64,000 bases of DNA from Pseudophaeobacter arcticus DSM 23566 (GTDB taxonomy: Bacteria > Pseudomonadota > Alphaproteobacteria > Rhodobacterales > Rhodobacteraceae). Within the stretch, counting starts at the first letter, position 1; each line of letters begins with the position of its first letter. Location of the stretch: positions 1 through 64,000 of the forward strand of contig NZ_AXBF01000007.1 of assembly GCF_000473205.1 (NCBI RefSeq), in the 5' to 3' direction. The notes beneath the pieces are model-generated. The model was given only the letters and a program-made list of their open reading frames with translations. It was not told the origin of the DNA and did no database searches. Positions 55,367 to 64,000 of the stretch are shown one piece after another. The translations under genes were made by a program, and so were the position numbers.

Positions 55367-57379
55367 TCAGGCAGGGTTTGCCCCTTCCCCACAGAGCGCG
55401 TGCTGCATCTCGATGAATTCCGGCTGCCAGCGCCAGTCCTCCATATGCAGCATGCCATAATCCACCGGCTGATGAGCGCTGTCATGTAGGTGCCGCGCCA
55501 CCAGAAACCCCAGCCCCTCGATGCCCACCCGCTCCAATGACACCGCCTGCAGCAGCCAGGGACCAAAGCCCTTGGCCAGCATCACCAGAAAGGCAACCGC
55601 CGCCTGCTGGTAGCTCTCTTTCAGATCCTCCCGCAGGCCGGCATAGGACCAGGTCATGGTGTTGAGCAGCGATTCAACCACCGGCAGGATATCCGGCCAG
55701 GCCTCGCGCTCGGCCCGCAAAAACACCTGCCGGTACATGTTGAAACTGTAGAAATGGCGGCTGTCGCCCTGTTTGATGTCCTGGCCGCTGTGCTGGCGAT
55801 AGTGATAGCTCACCCCAAAGACATGGGCCATTTCGCCGCCATGCTGGGCACAGAGCAGCTGGAAAATCTGGTCGTCAAAGGCGCGCACATGTTCGGGAAA
55901 GCGGATCTCCCGGTGATCCAGAAAATCGCGCCGGTAGATGCGCCGCCAGATGGTCGGCTGCCCCTGCATCATCTCCAGACTGGGGCGCAGGCAATAGGCG
56001 ATCTCTCCCAGCCGGTGGCTTGGCCCGGTGGCAAAGCGCGCCGTCTCGTAGCTGGGCTGGCGCTGTTCAGCCCCGCCTTCTGCCCCCTGCTCCGCCGTTT
56101 CAAACAGCAAAAACTCCCCCTCGGTGATATTAAACCCGCCATAGCGGGCCAGCTCCAGCAGCTGCGCAAACAGCGCTGGATCCACCCGGTCATCGGCATC
56201 GACAAAGGCAATATGGCTGGCATTGGAATGGGCGCGGCCATAGTTGCGCGCCGAGGCGCAGCCACCATTGGGTTTTTGCAGCAGGGTCAGCCGCGGATGC
56301 TCCCCGTAGCGGGAGGCCACCAGATCGCCACTGCCATCGGTGGAGCCATCATCCACCACCAGCAGCCGGATTTCGGGGCTATCCTGCGCCAGCAAACTGT
56401 CGAGACACTCCGCGATGAAATCACGGCCATTATACAGCGCCACCACCACGTCCAGCCCGGCACGGCGCCCTGGCAGAGTGTCTTCATAGTCGCGCCGCAG
56501 CACATGGGGCCCATAGGGCAGGTAGATCTGGCGGCGACAGGGCGCCTCATCCGATCCCTGCCCCTGCGCCTGTCCCTGTCCCTGAGGGATCAGCTCGGCG
56601 CTGGGAACATGGCAAAACAACCGACCCGTCACAAAGCTGGTCGGCGCCCGCCGCAGCGCTGCGGCCAGGTCCCGCTCCACCCCCGGCGCCTCCAGCCGGA
56701 GCAGATCCGGGGCCAGGGCGGTCAACAGCGCCGGATCAAAGCCCGGGCTGCTGTGGGACCTGCCCCCCAGCGCAGCCCCTGCCGGCGCCAGACGGTCCTC
56801 CAGCCCCGGCAGGGCGCAAAACGGCACCGGCGCGGCCCGTTGCAGGGCTTGTGCCAGGGGGGCGGGCGGGTAGACGCCGGTTTTTTGCCAATTTAGAGCC
56901 TGATCTGCCGCCTCTGCCGGAACAGAGACCGGCGCGGCCAAGGGGTGAAAGCCGCCGTGAAAGCAGCTGATGTTTTTTAATTCACTGCGCCTGATTGTTG
57001 CCTCCAGCGCCTGATAACGCGCCGCATCGGCCTCTAGGCACAGCACCCGCCAGCCGGGAAAGGCGGCGGCAAAGGGCAGGGCAAACCAGCCCGCCCCGGC
57101 GCCAATGTCCAGACAGGTTCCCTGTTTTGGCAGCACCCGCGAGGCCAGGAACAGCTCATAGATCTGGCGCAGATCCTGCACCTGCGGGCGCAGCGCACCG
57201 GTTGGCGCCTCCCCCTCGCCGTGCAGGATCTCGACCTCCTGGCCAAAGCCGCGCAGATGCTCCACCTGCAATGCCCCGGCCCCCGCATTTTGCCCATCGC
57301 TCTGCCCGGCGGTTTGCCGCCCCCGTTGTGAGCCGGGCTGCGGCGCCCCCTCCGCCGAAGGGGATATCCAGAATTTCAT
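55367..57379 (-). CDS. FkbM-like methyltransferase fused to GT2 glycosyltransferase
   Basis: A 670-residue two-domain protein. Residues 70-160 hold a methyltransferase Rossmann fold (LDIGAGAGWFALPF, VLCLEADAARYQALE) of FkbM type, but the domain is short and diverges after about residue 170. From about residue 300 there is a GT-A glycosyltransferase 2 domain: VVVALYNGRDFIAECLDSLL, VVDDGSTDGS, CASARNYG and FVDADDRVDP with the metal-binding DxD. It would add a sugar and perhaps methylate the glycan. AAGGAG precedes the ATG. It is the last gene of a minus-strand block with another GT2. Confidence 0.75.
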   Translation of the reverse strand: MKFWISPSAEGAPQPGSQRGRQTAGQSDGQNAGAGALQVEHLRGFGQEVEILHGEGEAPTGALRPQVQDLRQIYELFLASRVLPKQGTCLDIGAGAGWFALPFAAAFPGWRVLCLEADAARYQALEATIRRSELKNISCFHGGFHPLAAPVSVPAEAADQALNWQKTGVYPPAPLAQALQRAAPVPFCALPGLEDRLAPAGAALGGRSHSSPGFDPALLTALAPDLLRLEAPGVERDLAAALRRAPTSFVTGRLFCHVPSAELIPQGQGQAQGQGSDEAPCRRQIYLPYGPHVLRRDYEDTLPGRRAGLDVVVALYNGRDFIAECLDSLLAQDSPEIRLLVVDDGSTDGSGDLVASRYGEHPRLTLLQKPNGGCASARNYGRAHSNASHIAFVDADDRVDPALFAQLLELARYGGFNITEGEFLLFETAEQGAEGGAEQRQPSYETARFATGPSHRLGEIAYCLRPSLEMMQGQPTIWRRIYRRDFLDHREIRFPEHVRAFDDQIFQLLCAQHGGEMAHVFGVSYHYRQHSGQDIKQGDSRHFYSFNMYRQVFLRAEREAWPDILPVVESLLNTMTWSYAGLREDLKESYQQAAVAFLVMLAKGFGPWLLQAVSLERVGIEGLGFLVARHLHDSAHQPVDYGMLHMEDWRWQPEFIEMQHALCGEGANPA

Positions 57380-57443
57380 TGCCAGGCTCCTTTCTGTCTC
57401 TGCTCAGCCTGTCGCAGGCCATCAAATCCCGGGCAATCACACC

Positions 57444-58421
57444 TCAGGCCATCAAGTGGTCTTGGGCGTAGCGCTGCAGCATCAGCCGCTCCCCCCGTGG
57501 GTCCGGCGTGTCAGGGCTGATGGTGAAAAACCGCACATCCACCTGCGCAAGCGCCGCCCTGAGGGCGGTGCGATAGGCCGTCAGCCGATGCCGCGCGATG
57601 CGCTCTTCGCACCATTTCAGCAGCCGCAGCGCCCCAATAGCCACCGCACCGCGAAAGCGCGGATTGGCAAACTCAGGGTGCCCCGCCAAAAGCTGGAACA
57701 GCACCCGCGTGGTGCCGATCACGTCAAAGCGGGTATCGCTGCTGCCCCCGGTCACCTGCGGTCTGCATTGACGGCGAAAATAGGTAAAGCTGCGGGCCGG
57801 CAGCACTGTCACCGAGCGGGCCTGGGCCACCGCCAGCGCGTGAAACAGGATGTCTTCAAAGAAGTGATCATTGGGAAAACACAGCCGGGCGCGGGCCAGC
57901 AGGCCGGCCGAGAGGAATTTATTCGCCGATTGCGGCTCAAAACTCACCGCCCAGGCCTTGGTTGCCGCCAGATCCCCCCCCGCGCCTGTGGGGTGATCCT
58001 TGGCCTCACGCTCAGCCCCCAGGGCGCTGACCTCATCCATGAAGGGGGTCAGCGCCCCCTGCGGCTGCGACAAGGCCCCGCGCACCAATAGCAGCTCAAC
58101 CGGATCGGTTCGCAGCGCCGCCGCCACCTCGGCAAAGGCCCAGGGCGCGCGCAGGTCATCGCCATCCAGAAAGCAGATATAATCACCGCTGCAATGGCGC
58201 AGCCCGCGATTGCGCGCCGAGGACAGCCCGTCATTGGCCTGCTGCAGCAGGATAATCCGGGGGTCATTTTGCGCCTGCAGCACCGCGCGGGTCTCCTCTG
58301 TGGCGCCGTCATCAACCAGCACCAGCTCCAGATCCTCATGGCTCTGGTTCAGCACCGAGGCCACGGATTGCGCCAGCAAGGGGCCCTCGTTATAGGCGGT
58401 CATCACGCAGGAAAACTTCAT
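57444..58421 (-). CDS. GT2 family glycosyltransferase
   Basis: A 325-residue GT-A enzyme starting MKFSCVMTAYNEGPLLAQSV, with SVLNQSHEDLELVLVDDGA, GLSSARNRGLRH and the DxD region CFLDGDDLRAPW. It transfers an unidentified sugar during polysaccharide assembly at the cytoplasmic face. The ATG at 58421 is 5 nt after AGGAGG and is preferred to the adjacent GTG. It has 64 bp to the FkbM-GT2 gene and 23 bp from the small unknown gene, so the three are probably one transcript. Confidence 0.85.
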   Translation of the reverse strand: MKFSCVMTAYNEGPLLAQSVASVLNQSHEDLELVLVDDGATEETRAVLQAQNDPRIILLQQANDGLSSARNRGLRHCSGDYICFLDGDDLRAPWAFAEVAAALRTDPVELLLVRGALSQPQGALTPFMDEVSALGAEREAKDHPTGAGGDLAATKAWAVSFEPQSANKFLSAGLLARARLCFPNDHFFEDILFHALAVAQARSVTVLPARSFTYFRRQCRPQVTGGSSDTRFDVIGTTRVLFQLLAGHPEFANPRFRGAVAIGALRLLKWCEERIARHRLTAYRTALRAALAQVDVRFFTISPDTPDPRGERLMLQRYAQDHLMA

Positions 58422-58444
58422 CACATCCTCCTTTGACTTCTGGC

Positions 58445-59074
58445 TCAGGTCACCGCTGTCACGGCCAGATCGCTGACCTGCAGCGCCCCGTTGCGGGGCG
58501 GTAAAAACAGGTGCAGATCCACCGCCTGCGCCTGCGACAAGGCCCAGACGGGTGGGGCAATTTCGGCTCTAACCCAGGTGAAATCCGGCGATAGCGGCAG
58601 GGGGTCGGGCGCAAAGATGTCTTCAAATCCGTCCCGAAGATGCAGCCGCAGCGCCAGCCTGGCCTGGGGCGGCGGCTCCTGCTCTGGCGCATGTGCCAGT
58701 ATATCGGCCAGTGAACTGGCCTGTGAGCTGACCTGTGTGCTGGCCTGTAAAACCTCCTGCGCATCCGTCTGAGCGGGCACCTGAGGCTCCAGCTGGAGCG
58801 CCAGCCGCAGGCGACAGTAAAACCGGCTGCTGTCGCGCCAGGCCCTATCGCTGCGCCCCTGCCCCGGCGCGCCGAGTTTAAGTCCCAGTTCCAGCCAGGC
58901 GGCCTGATCACTAACCTTGGAAAACCGCAGATCAAGCCCCCTGCCCCGGCGGGCTGAAACCAGCCCCTGCCCCGGATCCACCGCCGCATGCAGCCCTGCG
59001 CCCAGGCGGATATACTGCGCCCCCCGGCAAGCGGCAAAGCCGCGGCCCGCGCGCAGATCATAGCTCACAAACAT
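58445..59074 (-). CDS. unknown protein in glycosyltransferase operon
   Basis: A 209-residue protein with no signal peptide or membrane segment and predicted beta-strand character (YIRLGAGLHAAV, WLELGLKL, RLALRLHLRDGFEDIF). Residues 105-130 are a Gln/Ala/Ser-rich insert encoded by short repeats (TQVSSQASS). The alternating strands resemble a carbohydrate-binding beta-sandwich, but I do not recognise the family. The start has AGGAGG at ideal spacing. It lies first in the block with two GT2 genes. Confidence 0.6.
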   Translation of the reverse strand: MFVSYDLRAGRGFAACRGAQYIRLGAGLHAAVDPGQGLVSARRGRGLDLRFSKVSDQAAWLELGLKLGAPGQGRSDRAWRDSSRFYCRLRLALQLEPQVPAQTDAQEVLQASTQVSSQASSLADILAHAPEQEPPPQARLALRLHLRDGFEDIFAPDPLPLSPDFTWVRAEIAPPVWALSQAQAVDLHLFLPPRNGALQVSDLAVTAVT

Positions 59075-59107
59075 CGCGCCTCCTGTCTCACCGCTCCCCG
59101 TTCAGAT

Positions 59108-59140
59108 TTGCCAGATCGGGTTGCCAGATCGGGTTGCCAG
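59108..59140 (+). repeat. 13-bp tandem duplication
   Basis: TTGCCAGATCGGG occurs at 59108-59120 and 59121-59133, followed by a partial third copy. It lies in the 257-bp gap between the unknown gene and glf. I see no terminator for glf in that gap. Confidence 0.85.
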
Positions 59141-59331
59141 GGCACATTCCGGCAGCATCCCCCGGCAATTTCCACCCCCATTTACAACCCTACAGTGCAT
59201 TAGATCCGCACCATATTGCAAATGATTGATCTGCTTATGCCTGTTTCATCCGGTCAGGAATGTGACAGGCAAACCCGTAACAGGGATATGAGGCCGGGCC
59301 TGCGGCGCGTCCTGAGCGCGCTCTGTTGCCC

Positions 59332-61718
<2,387 letters not shown>

Positions 61719-61989
61719 CTCAGCAAGCCATCCCCGTTGCGCCCTTCCTAGCCCAGTCTGCCCCTGCTACGGCCCCCTGTTGCCGCGCCCCCGTGTACTG
61801 GCCCCTGTGTCCTGGCCCCCTGTGTACTGGCCGCGATGTCCTGACCGACCCTGCCGACCCTGCCGGAATGCTAGCCTCTTTCGCCAAGATCCCGCAACCC
61901 AAATGAGACGAGATAAAATGAAACTCCCGCTAAAATAGAAACCCTGCCACGCCATCCCCTCCCCCCAGAGCCGCTGGACATTTTGCCCG

Positions 61990-64000
61990 ATGATCACACT
62001 GCAGACTATCATTGCCCCCGAGCAGGCCATCTGCAGCGAGCCTGACCTGTACTATCGTGCAACCGCCCCGGTCCGCACCGCACAGGGCAGGTTTACCCTG
62101 CCTGCGGGGGGGGAAATCACCTTTGATACCTATTTCAACCTGTTCAACCTCGGCACCTGGATGCGGGTCTGCGCCCTCACCGGACTATGTCTTGAACTCA
62201 CCGCCACCGGGCGGCTTGAAATCCGCATCCATCACCTGCCCGGCCATGGCGGCAAGACCCTGATCTACCGCCACCGCCAGACCCTGTCGCGCGCGACCCC
62301 CTACCGGGTTGATCTTGCCACACTGCTGGCCGGGGAGGAGACCGGGCTGTTGGCCCTGGAGATCCTGGCGCAGGGGACAGAGGTCACGCTGCAGGACGCC
62401 CGCTTTGTCTGTCGCAATAGCCTGGGCAAGACCGTGGGCAGTACCCTGGGCAGTACTGTGCAAAAATTGCCGCGCCTGGCGATTTCCATCACCACCTATC
62501 AACGCGAGCGCAAGGTGCGCGATACCGTCGCCCGGCTGCAGCGCTTTCTGGCCGGGTTTGCCTTTGGCGATCAGATCCACGTGCAGGTCATCGACAACGG
62601 CCACAGCGCCAAAATCTCCAACAGCCGCCGCGTCAGCAGCTACAGCAATCCCAATTTTGGCGGCGCCGGCGGCTTTGCCCGCGGCCTGCTGGAAGCCCAG
62701 GACCGGGGCTTTAGCCATTGCCTGTTCATGGATGATGATGCCTCCTTTCAAATGGAGAACATCCGGCGCACCTATATGCTGCTGGCCCTGGCCCGGGATC
62801 CCGCAACCGCCCTGGCTGGTGCGATGATCAGCAACCGGCACAAATGGCAGATCTGGGAGAATGGCGCCTATTTTGACGGCTCCTGTCATCCGCTGTTCAA
62901 TGGCACCGACCTGCGCCAGCCCGGTGCGGTGCAGCAGATGGAGCTGGCCAGCGATCAGCCCCGCCCCGCAACCTATTATGGCGGCTGGTGGTTCTTTGCC
63001 TTTCCCCTGGCGCGGCTGCGTCACCATCCGTTTCCCTTCTTTGTGCGCGGCGATGACATCAGTTTTTCCCTGGCCAATGACTTCTCCATTGTCACCCTCA
63101 ACGGGGTGGTGTCTTTTCAGGATGACTTTGTTGAAAAAGAAAGCCCGCAGACGCTCTATCTCGATCTGCGCAATCACCTGCTGCACCATCTGATCTTTGC
63201 CCGGCTTGAACGCTCCGCGCTTGGCACCGCCCGCATCGCCTGCCGGTTCATGATGCGCTCGATGCTGCGCTGCAAATATGAAAGCGCCGCAGCCCAGCTG
63301 CTGGCCTGGCGGGATGTGATGCAGGGGCCGGGCTTTTTTGATCGCAACATCGACATGCAGGCGCGGCAGCGGGATATTTGCACCCTGATCCAGGCGGAGC
63401 GCTGGCAAGAGATCCGCCCGGCCGATCTGGTTGAGCGCCGCCGCTTCAGCCGCCTGCCCCGGCGGCTGCGCCACTATCTGGGCCTGCTGAGCCTCAATGG
63501 TCACCTGCTGCCCTTCTGGAACCGGTTTGCAGATCGGATGGTGCTGGAGATCAAGGATCGCGGCCTGGTCTTTCCCGCCTTTGGCGGCGCCCGGCTGACC
63601 TATCTCAACAGCGCCCGCAGCCGGGGCTATCGGCTGCGCCACTCCAAACGGCGCTTTTTCGCCCTGATCTGGCAGATGACCCTCACCCTGCTGCGCTGGC
63701 AGCGGCAGTATGGCGGGCTGAAACAGGCCTATCGGCGGGGCTATGACGAGATGACCACAAGGGCCTATTGGGAGGAGAAACTGCAGCGCAGCACCGCCAA
63801 GGTGGCCCCGGATACCCCGGATGCCCTGAATGTCAGAGGCGCGGCGGCAGGCACCGAACCAAAACCAGGGCTAAGAGCCGGGCGAAGAGCCGGGGAGTCT
63901 ACGGGCCTGAGGAATGTGCCTCTGGCATCCGGGGCATCCGGGCAGGCCGCAGAGCCCCCAACCGGACCGCGTCGCGAGACCACGGCGGCCCCAACAACCG
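61990..64000 (+). CDS. GlfT2-like galactofuranosyltransferase, 3' end cut by window
   Basis: 670 residues are visible and the frame stays open to the end. An N-terminal beta-sandwich (about 1-140) is followed by a GT-A domain: ISITTYQRERKVRDT, VIDNG (200-204), NFGGAGGFARGL, MDDDA with DDD at 248-250, YYGGWWFFAFP and FVRGDDISFSL (GDD at 354-356). This arrangement matches mycobacterial GlfT2, which polymerises galactofuranose from UDP-Galf. The glf gene sits 1.5 kb away. The C-terminal visible part is disordered and Ala/Pro/Gly-rich. The ribosome-binding site is weak. Confidence 0.8.
   Translation, partial: MITLQTIIAPEQAICSEPDLYYRATAPVRTAQGRFTLPAGGEITFDTYFNLFNLGTWMRVCALTGLCLELTATGRLEIRIHHLPGHGGKTLIYRHRQTLSRATPYRVDLATLLAGEETGLLALEILAQGTEVTLQDARFVCRNSLGKTVGSTLGSTVQKLPRLAISITTYQRERKVRDTVARLQRFLAGFAFGDQIHVQVIDNGHSAKISNSRRVSSYSNPNFGGAGGFARGLLEAQDRGFSHCLFMDDDASFQMENIRRTYMLLALARDPATALAGAMISNRHKWQIWENGAYFDGSCHPLFNGTDLRQPGAVQQMELASDQPRPATYYGGWWFFAFPLARLRHHPFPFFVRGDDISFSLANDFSIVTLNGVVSFQDDFVEKESPQTLYLDLRNHLLHHLIFARLERSALGTARIACRFMMRSMLRCKYESAAAQLLAWRDVMQGPGFFDRNIDMQARQRDICTLIQAERWQEIRPADLVERRRFSRLPRRLRHYLGLLSLNGHLLPFWNRFADRMVLEIKDRGLVFPAFGGARLTYLNSARSRGYRLRHSKRRFFALIWQMTLTLLRWQRQYGGLKQAYRRGYDEMTTRAYWEEKLQRSTAKVAPDTPDALNVRGAAAGTEPKPGLRAGRRAGESTGLRNVPLASGASGQAAEPPTGPRRETTAAPTT

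Overview
The window is GC-rich, densely coded DNA typical of a marine alphaproteobacterium of the Rhodobacteraceae (Roseobacter group). That placement is inferred from codon bias, the DUF2793 and YjbF/YjbH families, and the gene content; no rRNA marker is present. I see no rRNA, tRNA, CRISPR array, transposase or integrase. Almost everything concerns the cell surface: polysaccharide synthesis, decoration and export, large secreted proteins, and a few signalling proteins.

Layout. 1-1835: two overlapping Sel1-repeat genes. 2022-9587: a 2521-residue autotransporter. 9996-13241: a permease fused to an FG-GAP/UnbV-like domain. 13544-15306: a tail-fibre-like secreted protein and a small secreted partner. 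15564-25349: an exopolysaccharide locus with a Wza-type export lipoprotein, an NAD-dependent epimerase, an initiating sugar-phosphate transferase, GalU, a CapD/FlaA1-type dehydratase, YjbH, YjbF and a Thr-rich YjbE-like protein. 25696-29392: glmM, then on the other strand a DEAD-box helicase. 29915-32299: a GGDEF/EAL-type protein. 32427-39156: a CpXC zinc-binding-type protein and a 2003-residue helical protein ending in a HEAGH zincin-like domain. 39672-40578, divergent from these: a small winged-helix regulator behind three 21-bp-phased operator-like repeats, and a membrane protein. 40681-43335: a chemoreceptor. 43727-46183: an RTX protein with a propeller-like N-terminus. 46572-47756: a DUF2793/peptidase-G2-like fibre protein. 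47753-50986: a three-gene operon that reads as a GDP-L-colitose pathway (Gmd, a ColC-like reductase, and a ColD-like dehydratase with His in place of the PLP lysine). 51302-55355: four sulfotransferase-like genes. 55367-61718: two GT2 proteins (one fused to an FkbM-like methyltransferase domain), a small unknown protein, UDP-galactopyranose mutase and a fifth sulfotransferase. 61990 to the end: a GlfT2-like galactofuranosyltransferase cut by the window edge.

How it fits together. GlmM and GalU feed UDP-sugar pools, and the initiating transferase starts a lipid-linked glycan. Gmd/ColD/ColC would supply GDP-colitose and Glf would supply UDP-galactofuranose to the GT2 enzymes. The sulfotransferases would add sulfate, and the Wza-like and YjbF/YjbH proteins would act in export at the outer membrane. 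No flippase, polymerase or Wzc is in the window, so the assembly machinery must lie elsewhere. The most novel-looking unit is the regulator / operator array / giant zincin / CpXC neighbourhood at 32427-40578. A notable background feature is the large number of 11-26 bp tandem duplications, found in most of the gaps and inside several genes.
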